Positions 25,107 through 33,650 of a stretch of DNA of 64,000 nt are shown piece by piece. Origin of the DNA: Spirochaetia bacterium. GTDB taxonomy: Bacteria; Spirochaetota; Leptospiria; Leptospirales; Leptonemataceae. A program made the translations under genes and the position numbers. The notes under the pieces are model-generated. The model was not told where the DNA came from, searched no databases, and saw only the letters and a program-made list of their open reading frames with translations. Within the stretch, counting starts at the first letter, position 1. The number at the start of each line of letters is the position of its first letter. The stretch is taken from contig VFLI01000024.1 of the NCBI GenBank assembly GCA_009885105.1, positions 22,156 through 86,155 of the forward strand. The letters are read 5' to 3'.

Positions 25107-25355
25107 ATGAGCGAAAAAGAAATATTTGATAAGGTAATAAAAATCTTATCACCTTACGCAAAGAATAAAGAGGCGCTTGCCGCTGCAACGGAAGAAACAA
25201 AAATTCTGGCCGATCTTCAGGTGAATTCGTCCCGGCTTGTGGATATTATTCTCGCTTTTGAAGATAACTTTAATATTGAAGTAAGCGATGAGGATGCCCG
25301 GAAAGTTATGACTGTGGGCAAAGCAGTGGAAATGATCCGCGCAAAAGCCTCATGA
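25107..25355 (+). CDS. Acyl carrier protein
   Basis: An 82-residue acidic, helical carrier protein. The phosphopantetheine attachment site is S41 within LQVNSSRLVDII, where the common DSL is NSS. The helix after it (RLVDIILAFEDNFNIEVSDE) keeps the usual acidic recognition pattern. A Shine-Dalgarno AGGAG precedes the ATG. The departure from DSL suggests a dedicated ACP for this operon; a dedicated phosphopantetheinyl transferase is encoded 0.8 kb downstream. Confidence 0.9.
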   Translation: MSEKEIFDKVIKILSPYAKNKEALAAATEETKILADLQVNSSRLVDIILAFEDNFNIEVSDEDARKVMTVGKAVEMIRAKAS

Positions 25356-25366
25356 GAGATATATAG

Positions 25367-26152
25367 ATGCAGCACTCTGATGTGCGAAGTCTTGCACGGC
25401 AGCGGCGCTTCAGCCATATAGCTTTCCCCGTTTTTGCTGTGCTGGTATTTCTTGCTTTTCGTATCTTCAAAGGCTATAGAATTGCGCAGCTGAGTTCGGT
25501 GCGCAAAGAATTTCGTCGGTTGATGGGAGAAGCGAAGGGACCTGTCGTGATCTGTCCGAATCATCTGACAATGATCGATTCTGTTATTTTGATGTGGGCT
25601 TTGGCGTCGCCTCTTTATTACTGGTCTAATTTCCACCGTCTCGCCTGGAACATACCGGCTGTTGAGAATTTTGCCAGCAGCAGGCTGTTGAGAATCGTGT
25701 GTTATCTCGGAAAATGCCTTCCTATCGACCGGCAGGGCGGTACGGAACACATCGACGGTCTGATGGAAAAAATAGCCCACCTGTTGTCGATCGGGGAATC
25801 GTTTATGATTTTTCCGGAAGGCACGCGCAGCCGCTCGGGTCGGATTGAGCTGGATGAAGTGACATACGGCGTTGGTCGGATTTTACAGTCGGCCGATGAC
25901 TGCACAGTGCTCTGTGTTTATATGCGCGGAGACAAGCAGGAAACTTATTCGGGGATACCCGCTTCAGACGATACGTTTCGAATCCGTATGGAATTGATAA
26001 GACCTGGCAATAATAACAGGGGACTGCGCGGTCAGCGCGACATATCCCTTCAAATCGCGCAGCGACTGAAAGAATTTGAAGACGAATATTTTGCCCAACA
26101 CAGCATTTCAATCGGAGGCGCAGCAAATGTCTTCGCAAGTGTTGATAGGTAA
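25367..26152 (+). CDS. PlsC-like 1-acylglycerol-3-phosphate acyltransferase family protein
   Basis: A 261-residue LPLAT-family acyltransferase, probably moving the acyl chain from ACP (or CoA) to a lysophospholipid or related acceptor. The catalytic H66-x4-D71 is in CPNHLTMIDS and the phosphate-binding motif in FPEGTRSRSG. A hydrophobic N-terminal segment (about 18-32) likely anchors it. Its place between the ACP and PPTase genes suggests that it takes product directly from this operon's ACP. It overlaps the PPTase gene by 26 bases. Confidence 0.87.
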   Translation: MQHSDVRSLARQRRFSHIAFPVFAVLVFLAFRIFKGYRIAQLSSVRKEFRRLMGEAKGPVVICPNHLTMIDSVILMWALASPLYYWSNFHRLAWNIPAVENFASSRLLRIVCYLGKCLPIDRQGGTEHIDGLMEKIAHLLSIGESFMIFPEGTRSRSGRIELDEVTYGVGRILQSADDCTVLCVYMRGDKQETYSGIPASDDTFRIRMELIRPGNNNRGLRGQRDISLQIAQRLKEFEDEYFAQHSISIGGAANVFASVDR

Positions 26153-26774
26153 CGATATTGTCGATCTTGCCGAAGAAGACTGCACAGCCCCGAACTGGTT
26201 TGTCCGGTTCTGCCGGAAAGTTCTTTCAGAATCGGAAGAAAGACATGTGCACAGCAGCAGCCTTCCCCGGACGACACTCTGGTCCTACTGGGCAGCAAAA
26301 GAAGCGGCCTACAAGGCTGTTCGCAGGATTCATCCGGAATTTGAATTTGAATATAAAGAATTCTTTGTTTCGGAATCTTTCGACTGTGTTCAGGTGAATG
26401 AAATAGATCTGCGTCTCCAATTGGCTGTAAATAATGACTGCATTCATGCATTGTGCTGGAATGAAGCTGCGGCGGCAAACAGGATTTACAGCTGGGTTGA
26501 GAAGATGCCGCCGGACTGTCAGATATCTTATTCAGCGGAATCGAAATTTGTGAGGCGATTGTTGGTTGAGCGTCTTGCTGATGAGATGAATATTTCTGTC
26601 AACAGCCTGCATCTTTTTGCTCCCCGTTTCGGCGGAGCCGCTCCTGAAGTATACTGCAATTTCCCCTCCGGAAGGTTTCCCGTAAGCTTGAGTCACCACG
26701 GGCGCTTTGCCGCAAGTGCTGCCGCAATTAGAGGAGAACTGAATTATGATGAACACTTTAATGATGATGAATAA
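26127..26774 (+). CDS. Expanded AcpS-type 4'-phosphopantetheinyl transferase
   Basis: Converts apo-ACP to holo-ACP. Motifs appear in AcpS order: IGNDIVDL with D10 at the N-terminus, RKVLSESEE, then WSYWAAKEAAYKA (K58, E59, K63). The C-terminal FPVSLSHHGRFAASAAAI matches the closing S-x-S-H..A..A element. At 215 residues it is well above the 120-130 of AcpS, the extra length lying between the KEA motif and the C-terminus. ATG 26127 has GGAGG 8 bases upstream; the longer in-frame start at 26076 lacks one. It overlaps the genes on both sides, so it is coupled to the operon. Confidence 0.85.
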   Translation: MSSQVLIGNDIVDLAEEDCTAPNWFVRFCRKVLSESEERHVHSSSLPRTTLWSYWAAKEAAYKAVRRIHPEFEFEYKEFFVSESFDCVQVNEIDLRLQLAVNNDCIHALCWNEAAAANRIYSWVEKMPPDCQISYSAESKFVRRLLVERLADEMNISVNSLHLFAPRFGGAAPEVYCNFPSGRFPVSLSHHGRFAASAAAIRGELNYDEHFNDDE

Positions 26775-27933
26775 AAACAGCATACCAAAATTTTTACGAG
26801 AGGCAGAAGAAGAAGATTCCCGGTTCTTTGTCCAATTTGGAGGGCAGGGCGGTTACTTTCTATCTGAATTAGAAAGATTGACTTCAACTCAGAACTGCAT
26901 GGGCAGCTTTATCGATGCCAGCTGTGATGCCATAAGGGATCTATTCGAGCGGCCCGATGTCCGCGATGAACGATCGCGCGTTTATCCGCATTGGTTTCAT
27001 CTGCGTGATTGGCTTCGCGGCCGCAACATTCCCCCTGAAGAAGCGATGAGCGGCTGTCAGATTAGTTTCGCCGGTATCCTCATCACACAGCTGGCGCATC
27101 TCTGGGTTCTGCAGCATCACGGATTTTCTCCGGATGAATGGGCCCGGTTTGCCCGGGCTTCCACAGGTCACAGTCAGGGAATAGCGGCGGCCGTTGCTTT
27201 TGGTCTTCAACGACAGGGACATGATTTTCTTCAAGTGACATATGATTTTGTTTACTGGCTTGCTTTTGCAGGATTCTATGTAGCCGCGAATTATAAACCG
27301 CCTCAGGTTTCTGACACTGCGGTCAAATGTCCGATGACGGCAATTTTCGGCCTTAGATTGGAGGAGCTTTCAGAAGTTGTAAATAATTTCAATACTTCCA
27401 AAGGATTGCATCTGCTGGATATTTCGCTTCAGAACGGGGAAAAATCAATTATTGTTACCGGCCATCCCGGAGACATGCTGGAGTTCCGTAAGTCACACAG
27501 GGAAGAATTTGTAAAACGCGGACTCTTATGGACCGAAGTTGCCGTAACAGCTCCTTTTCATAATGAAAGGCTGCTGAGAGAGATCACCGAAAATATTATT
27601 CAGGATAAAGCCGTATCAGGTCTTTCATACCACGGGTCTGATCTGCGAATTCCGGTTATTACATTCACGGACGGATCCAATCTTCAAACAAGGGGAACAA
27701 TACCCGCGTATTTAACGGAAATAATGCTGACAAAACCGTTGAACTGGCTCACCGCTCTTCGGCCGCTGATTGAGGATGATTCCATCACTCATGTTATAGA
27801 TTTTGGTCCGGGGCAGACCTCGGCTTCTTTCACAAAAGCCGCTGCAGGCAGCAGAGAGTTTACAATTCTCAATGCGGCCAGCCGTGCTGGTCTTGCCCGT
27901 CTTCTTACAAATAATCTCCGGCGGCAGCAGTGA
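26746..27933 (+). CDS. Stand-alone type I FAS-like acyltransferase (acetyl/malonyl-transferase or SAT domain)
   Basis: A 395-residue acyltransferase distinct from FabD. The nucleophile is S143 in STGHSQGIAAAVAFG, the GHSQG form found in the AT/MPT domains of fungal and actinobacterial FAS-I and in fungal SAT domains (FabD has GHSLG). The helix after it (VYWLAFAGFYVA), the ISLQNG-like motif seen as LDISLQNGEKSIIVTG, the histidine H272 in TAPFHNERL, DLRIPVITFTDGSNL and the closing HVIDFGPGQTSA all align by eye with the yeast Fas1 acetyltransferase region. FAS-I AT domains load acetyl primers, so this may prime synthesis in an operon without fabH. ATG 26746 follows GAGGAGA. It overlaps its neighbours by 29 and 4 bases. 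Confidence 0.85.
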   Translation: MMNTLMMMNKNSIPKFLREAEEEDSRFFVQFGGQGGYFLSELERLTSTQNCMGSFIDASCDAIRDLFERPDVRDERSRVYPHWFHLRDWLRGRNIPPEEAMSGCQISFAGILITQLAHLWVLQHHGFSPDEWARFARASTGHSQGIAAAVAFGLQRQGHDFLQVTYDFVYWLAFAGFYVAANYKPPQVSDTAVKCPMTAIFGLRLEELSEVVNNFNTSKGLHLLDISLQNGEKSIIVTGHPGDMLEFRKSHREEFVKRGLLWTEVAVTAPFHNERLLREITENIIQDKAVSGLSYHGSDLRIPVITFTDGSNLQTRGTIPAYLTEIMLTKPLNWLTALRPLIEDDSITHVIDFGPGQTSASFTKAAAGSREFTILNAASRAGLARLLTNNLRRQQ

Positions 27934-30900
27934 TTGATCGAATCAAACAGTCTCTTGATGAGCTGGATCGATTAAATTCCGGACGTACCGTATATGCCTT
28001 TGGCAAGCGTCGTCATCACAGACTGCGAAAGGTTCTTGTGGCCAACCGCGGCGAAATTGCGAAACGATTTTTTCTGGCTCTCCGGGAAGAGGGAATCCCA
28101 TCTGTAGCTGTTGTCGCCGAAGTCGACCGCCTGCAATCCTGGATTGATACGGCCGATGAACTGATTTCAATCGGAGAGACCGGTTCCTATGTTAATATTC
28201 CTCTGATAATCGCGGCGGCTCTCAGAACGGGCGCGAACGCAATATATCCTGGTTACGGATTTCTCTCCGAAAATGCAGATTTTGTTGAGGCCGTCCAGCT
28301 TGCCCAGAAGGCTTTTGATACTGAGCTTATTTTTATGGGCCCCGATTTTTCGATTATGCGGCGCGCTGGAAATAAACTGGACGCTCGCAGGCTGGCCCTG
28401 ACGGCAGGCGTGCCGGTTTTTCCAGGAACTGAAAAACTTCAGGGCGATACTCCTCAGGCCGAAGCAGAAGCAGGCAGAATAGGGTATCCTGTCATCCTGA
28501 AGCTCGACGCCGGCGGCGGAGGAAAGGGGATGGCCATTGTGCGCGAGCCGGGCGGTCTTTCGACGGCAATTCAGGCAGTGCAGCGGATTGGACGGGCCAA
28601 TTATAATAATGACTCGTTCTACATGGAACGATTCATAGATCGTCCTGTCCATTTTGAAGTCCAGATTTTCAACGGCTCTGCAATCGGTGTTCGAAAATGC
28701 GCGGTGCAGCGAAGAAACCAGAAAGTCATCGAGGAAAGCGGTGATGTTTTTCTTGATGACAGCTCCGTCGGGCTTCTTCTTGGTTCGGCTGAAAAAATGG
28801 CGGAAGTCTCAGGATACAGTTCAGGCGGCGGCGCGGGAACTGTGGAATTTCTTTTTGACGCTGACAGGAATGAATTCGGTTTTCTGGAAATGAATACCCG
28901 TCTGCAGGTTGAGTATGCCGTAACAGACGCATCGCTCGGCATAGATCTTGTGAAATGGCAGATCTGGCAGTTCGACGGCAGGGCAGAATTGATTTCGGCG
29001 GCGAAATCATCGGAAAACGGCCTGAAGGCCAGGGATCATGCGATTCAATGCCGGATATATGCTGAAGACGCTTTCAGCGGTTATTCGCCCGCCCCGGGCC
29101 ATATCGGCGAAATAATTCTCCCATCGTTCAACGCCATTCGCTGCGATTTTGGTTTCCAGAGCGGAGACGAAATTCTACCGGATTATGATCCTCTTATCGG
29201 AAAACTTATCGCGCACGGGTCCACCCGCGAGGAAGCTCTCGTCCGGCTTCAGCGCGCACTGTCAGAGATTCATATCAGAGGCGTCATTACGAATGTTGAT
29301 CAGCTGCTTCGGATTGTGCGGCATCCCGAATTTCGAAACGGGGATTATACCAACCGGCTGCTCGATGATTTCAATGAATTGTCGGACCTCAGGCTGGATT
29401 CTGAATTTCGCGTGGAGGCGGCATTGTTCGGAGCGATGATTCTTCACTACAGAGAAAGAAATATTGCCGTCAGAGAAACGATACCGGATCAGGATATTCG
29501 CGGCATCGCCGACAATCCGCGAAACCATAAAATTCCCTCATCCTTTGTTATGGAGTGCTGCGATGAATCTATTGAAGTGGATTTTCTGCAGACCGATCTA
29601 AATTCATTCCATGCGCGCGTGGACAGACGTTATGCCGGGACCCTTGAGGTTTTTTCATTTCACAATGACGGCATAAGAGCTGGTTTCGGCGGGCGCAATT
29701 ATGCAGTGAGCGCAGATATTCGCCCCAATTCACTGATAATCCTGAGGATGACGGAAACCACGGGCCGAATCAACTATTACAGAGTGAAAAATATCAGCGC
29801 CGGCGAAGACAGCAATGTGGATCCGCCGGGCATGGTGCGCTCTCCGTTCCGCGGTTCCTTCGTAAAAATCTGCGAAGATGAAAACAGCGCGCCTCTGAAA
29901 ACCGGGTCACGAGTCTGTGCCGGGCAGCCAGTTATTATTATATCCGCGATGAAGATGGAAACCACAATCCATTCGAATTCTGACGGCATCCTCGGCAGTC
30001 TTCTGGATGACGGTGATCTGTCGCGCCTGATACTGGGGCATACACCGGCAGGGCTCATTCGGGGGCGGAGCATAGACGAGGCGGAAGTGCTTTTTGTGGT
30101 CGAACCGGAAATTCCTGGAATTCTGCCCGGTCGGGAGGATAAAGCTGAACGCGAATATCCCGCTTCTCAGAATTTTTTGGATCATTTGGGGTACGATACT
30201 CTTTCATCAATATTTGAGCGAGATATCCGCACAGGCATTTCTCACTGCCTTGAGATGGTTCGCGCGTCGATACTTGGATTATTTGATGATAATATATCTT
30301 TAGATAATATCGGCAGTCTGCTTTCCGGCCTGACTGACGCGCAGTTCAAGGAGATCGAGGATGCGAAATTCTTTGCAAAAAATATAACGGCGATTCTGCT
30401 CCTGTCATCGAAACTTAAAATAGCTTTTTCTCCTGCCCTGACTTCGAATCTGGCCCGCGCCGGTGACGGACTGTTTCGCTATTATGGAGAGCACCTGGGA
30501 AGCGCACAGAAGCGCGAAGCTCTATTCTACATGCTTCGAGGGCTGCGGAACATAAACAGGCATGCATCGTTATTCACGGCTCTTGCGCGTATCATGAAAG
30601 CATTTCCCGGGGAAAGCGGCCTGGCCATGACGCTCTCTCGTCTGATTCAAATTGAAGAATCCGAAGGTCACATGGAAGTTGCGCAGGAGTATCGCACTGT
30701 GCTGAAAGTGGTGCGGCCGGGCGGTCTCAAAGACCGGGAAGGTTATCTCGGTTTCAATCGGAAATTCACGACTGTTTTCCGCGAATTCAAAAGAGATCCC
30801 TGCATTCTTCTGGGCGTTAAGAGGGAACTGTTCTATGCCGCCGCGACAGTGGCCATCGATGAGCCGTATCTTGTCGACCTTCCGCATTGGCTGCCGGAGC

Positions 30901-33650
30901 GTGTCCGGCTGCAGATTGAATCCAAACTGGAATTCCTGGGCCGCGATTTCGAAATAACCTCTCTTCCGGCCGGGAATGAAGGACTGGTTCTCTTTGGTCT
31001 GCGAAAACCTGGTTTGAAAACGATTGTGGAATTCCTCTGCTTCGCCTACCCGCATGAGGGCCGCATCATTGAAGAGACAAATGACTTCGGAGAAATCACA
31101 GGTTCTCCAAATCTGGAAAATTCACTGGTTCGATCCGCTGCGCTTCTGACCATTTATATGGAACTCCAGCCAGGAGCTGCCTGCCGCCTTGAAATCGCCT
31201 GCGACGCCCGTCCGACCAGAATTGATTTATCGGGCAGTGATCCGGCGGTATGGAATTATTCAAACCTGACAAATATCGCCCATTCTGTTCTGCCGTTTTT
31301 TATCAATCTTGATATTCGAATGCTTACGATGGATCTCGATATCATCCATCCGACTCTCGGCATTACAGAAAGAAAGCAGCTGTATTTTTATATGAAGAAC
31401 GGTCATCTCGGTCTTGCGCTCTTTCAGCCGGAAGATGTAACACAACCGTACTACATTGAACAGAGTCAGGAGAATAGCAGGCTCTACGAACGCGGCAAAT
31501 GGCCCGTGGAAATATGGGCCCGTGAATGTCTCGATCCAGCTTCGCTTGAAGAAATCAAAATCCCTTCTATAGACGGAAATCCGGAGGCTTCGGTCAGCGT
31601 CGGCGCAAAGATTTTCCGGGGAAAAATAGCGGGTTTTCCCGCGCTGATGTTTATGAAAGATTCCAGAGTTGCCGGGGGCGCGACGGGAGACAGGGAGGGA
31701 CGAAAATTTGCCGCTGCGGCCTATCTGGCGTATCTGTCGAATACTCCGCTTTACGTATGGAATGACGGCGCCGGAGCCAATATTAAGCAGGGAATGGTTG
31801 CTCTAAACCGCGCTGCAGAAGGCTTCATGATGAATTCGCTCATCGCGGAGGCTGCCACACGCGACCGTTTTCATGCATACACGCGGAACTGCGCCGATCC
31901 TGCAATCCTGTCTCTTTTCGAGGAGCTGGATGGAATTTTTTCTCTTGATAACAGGCCGGGAAAAGACCGGCCGGAAAATGTGTTTCTTGTCGCTGTGGGA
32001 ATCGGATCGTCGACAGGCCTCGATGTCTACGGCTCGTCGCAGGCGTCGATTCAAATAATGCTTGACTCTGAGATTTCATACAGAGTGCTTACAGGATCCA
32101 ACGTTGTGCGCTCCGTGACAGGAGAGGATCTCACAAATTATGAACTGGGCGGCGCGCGTATTATGGGCTGGCAGACGGGCGTTGTTGATCTGATCGCCGA
32201 TGATAAACTTCAACTGCTTCTTCAAATCCGTTCGATCCAGGAACTTTTCAGCCGAACTCCAGGCAGCGATGCTGTTAAAATAAATAAGAAATTTCCGGCT
32301 CCTGCAGGAAGAACAGCGGATGTTCTGACTGAAGATCTTATAAAAATTCATTCTGATACCGGCCGATTTCTTGCGTTCAAAGCTTCATTCAAGGGATCAG
32401 ATTCGTTGATCGGCGGTTTTACTCGAATCGCCGGCCAGCCAATTCTTGTAATGGGACCGAGAAATAAATTCGGCTGCGCGACTCTTCCCGCCGCCATACG
32501 GGCAAAGGAACTTCTGCAGATTGCGCGCAAAACGGGATCTCACCGAATCCTTGTATACGGAAAAACATTCCTGCATTCTACTTCAAGCGATTGGGCGAGA
32601 ACAGAAAGAACCATCATGGATTTCACGGGCGAGCTGAATCGGGCAAAGGGACTGGCTGTCCATATCGTCACTGATCCGTACGGATTTGATCTGGCATCTC
32701 TCAATTCAGCAGCCGATGTGATCATATATGTAAATTCTTCTGCTGACTCCTCCGCCTTCGCCAGAGCCGAGCGCACTGCCGCCTTCTCTGTGGAATCAAT
32801 CGACCAGGCTTTTTCATTATCGCGCAAATTGATCGAACAGCTTGTTTTCAGACAGCGATCCGTGTGCGTTCCCGGGCAGCCTCCTGTCCTGAGCGGCGAT
32901 ACAGCGCTTCCATTCGATATGGAAAAGGATATCATCGAAAGGGTGTTTGATCAGAATTCATTTCTGGAATACTTTGCTCAGTGGAGGGACATGTCTGTCG
33001 GATCGAGTTTGATCACCGGGGTCGCCCATCTGTCAGGGCGCTCTGTAGCCGTAATAGCGGATCAGCCGGCCCGCGGTTTGGCTCCGGATTCGCCGGGGAC
33101 AGAAAAATTTCGCGTATTTATGGAATTCGTGTCCAGACGCGGTCTGCCTCTCGTTATGCTCTCCAGCGCGCCGGGTTTTACGCCCGGAGCAAAACAGGAG
33201 CGTCTTCGCATTCAGCAGATCGGCGGCGAATCGCTGGATGTGAATATTCTCTCGCAGAACCCGGTCGTTAGTGTCGTGCTCAATCAGAACTACGGAGGGC
33301 GGCAGATACACGCATTCTCAAAGTTTCTCCGCCCCGGCATCGTATACATCTCTCTGGAACGATCCATCCTCGCCGTCATGGGCGGATCCGCCGCATTCGA
33401 TCTGTTCAAGGGCAAAGAATATGCGCAAAAAATTGAGGCCGGCGATACTGCCGGAGCGCGCGAGCTTATGGAGCGATTTATCGGAGATTTCAACACAAAG
33501 TCGCGCGCGGACCGCGATGCGGCGGGCACAGGACTCATGGATCGAATGCTTCCCGATGTGGCCGGTCTGCGGCCCGCTCTCATAGAATCTCTGGCGATTG
33601 CTGAAAAAAGAGCGAATCAGGCATTCGGGGTTCATTCCCCTGATTTCTGA
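27930..33650 (+). CDS. Single-chain acyl-CoA (acetyl-CoA) carboxylase with eukaryotic-like domain order
   Basis: A 1906-residue multidomain biotin carboxylase. The biotin carboxylase domain spans about 33-480: RKVLVANRGEIA, glycine loop GGGGKGM with K199, and EMNTRLQVEY from E320, where the usual VEH is VEY329. The biotinyl domain spans about 630-715 with AMKMET and biotinyl K675. A central region of unassigned sequence follows (about 720-1215), then a two-part carboxyltransferase (about 1215-1500 and 1665-1880, FDQNSFLEYF, SSAPGFTPGAKQE, ILAVMGGSAA). BC-BCCP-central-CT is the order of eukaryotic acetyl-CoA carboxylase; bacteria usually split this over AccA-D. The C-terminal CT half reads more like propionyl-CoA carboxylase beta. 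It probably makes malonyl-CoA for the operon. GTG start within GTGA overlapping the previous stop; the 3' end overlaps metZ by 19 bases. Confidence 0.92.
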   Translation: MIDRIKQSLDELDRLNSGRTVYAFGKRRHHRLRKVLVANRGEIAKRFFLALREEGIPSVAVVAEVDRLQSWIDTADELISIGETGSYVNIPLIIAAALRTGANAIYPGYGFLSENADFVEAVQLAQKAFDTELIFMGPDFSIMRRAGNKLDARRLALTAGVPVFPGTEKLQGDTPQAEAEAGRIGYPVILKLDAGGGGKGMAIVREPGGLSTAIQAVQRIGRANYNNDSFYMERFIDRPVHFEVQIFNGSAIGVRKCAVQRRNQKVIEESGDVFLDDSSVGLLLGSAEKMAEVSGYSSGGGAGTVEFLFDADRNEFGFLEMNTRLQVEYAVTDASLGIDLVKWQIWQFDGRAELISAAKSSENGLKARDHAIQCRIYAEDAFSGYSPAPGHIGEIILPSFNAIRCDFGFQSGDEILPDYDPLIGKLIAHGSTREEALVRLQRALSEIHIRGVITNVDQLLRIVRHPEFRNGDYTNRLLDDFNELSDLRLDSEFRVEAALFGAMILHYRERNIAVRETIPDQDIRGIADNPRNHKIPSSFVMECCDESIEVDFLQTDLNSFHARVDRRYAGTLEVFSFHNDGIRAGFGGRNYAVSADIRPNSLIILRMTETTGRINYYRVKNISAGEDSNVDPPGMVRSPFRGSFVKICEDENSAPLKTGSRVCAGQPVIIISAMKMETTIHSNSDGILGSLLDDGDLSRLILGHTPAGLIRGRSIDEAEVLFVVEPEIPGILPGREDKAEREYPASQNFLDHLGYDTLSSIFERDIRTGISHCLEMVRASILGLFDDNISLDNIGSLLSGLTDAQFKEIEDAKFFAKNITAILLLSSKLKIAFSPALTSNLARAGDGLFRYYGEHLGSAQKREALFYMLRGLRNINRHASLFTALARIMKAFPGESGLAMTLSRLIQIEESEGHMEVAQEYRTVLKVVRPGGLKDREGYLGFNRKFTTVFREFKRDPCILLGVKRELFYAAATVAIDEPYLVDLPHWLPERVRLQIESKLEFLGRDFEITSLPAGNEGLVLFGLRKPGLKTIVEFLCFAYPHEGRIIEETNDFGEITGSPNLENSLVRSAALLTIYMELQPGAACRLEIACDARPTRIDLSGSDPAVWNYSNLTNIAHSVLPFFINLDIRMLTMDLDIIHPTLGITERKQLYFYMKNGHLGLALFQPEDVTQPYYIEQSQENSRLYERGKWPVEIWARECLDPASLEEIKIPSIDGNPEASVSVGAKIFRGKIAGFPALMFMKDSRVAGGATGDREGRKFAAAAYLAYLSNTPLYVWNDGAGANIKQGMVALNRAAEGFMMNSLIAEAATRDRFHAYTRNCADPAILSLFEELDGIFSLDNRPGKDRPENVFLVAVGIGSSTGLDVYGSSQASIQIMLDSEISYRVLTGSNVVRSVTGEDLTNYELGGARIMGWQTGVVDLIADDKLQLLLQIRSIQELFSRTPGSDAVKINKKFPAPAGRTADVLTEDLIKIHSDTGRFLAFKASFKGSDSLIGGFTRIAGQPILVMGPRNKFGCATLPAAIRAKELLQIARKTGSHRILVYGKTFLHSTSSDWARTERTIMDFTGELNRAKGLAVHIVTDPYGFDLASLNSAADVIIYVNSSADSSAFARAERTAAFSVESIDQAFSLSRKLIEQLVFRQRSVCVPGQPPVLSGDTALPFDMEKDIIERVFDQNSFLEYFAQWRDMSVGSSLITGVAHLSGRSVAVIADQPARGLAPDSPGTEKFRVFMEFVSRRGLPLVMLSSAPGFTPGAKQERLRIQQIGGESLDVNILSQNPVVSVVLNQNYGGRQIHAFSKFLRPGIVYISLERSILAVMGGSAAFDLFKGKEYAQKIEAGDTAGARELMERFIGDFNTKSRADRDAAGTGLMDRMLPDVAGLRPALIESLAIAEKRANQAFGVHSPDF

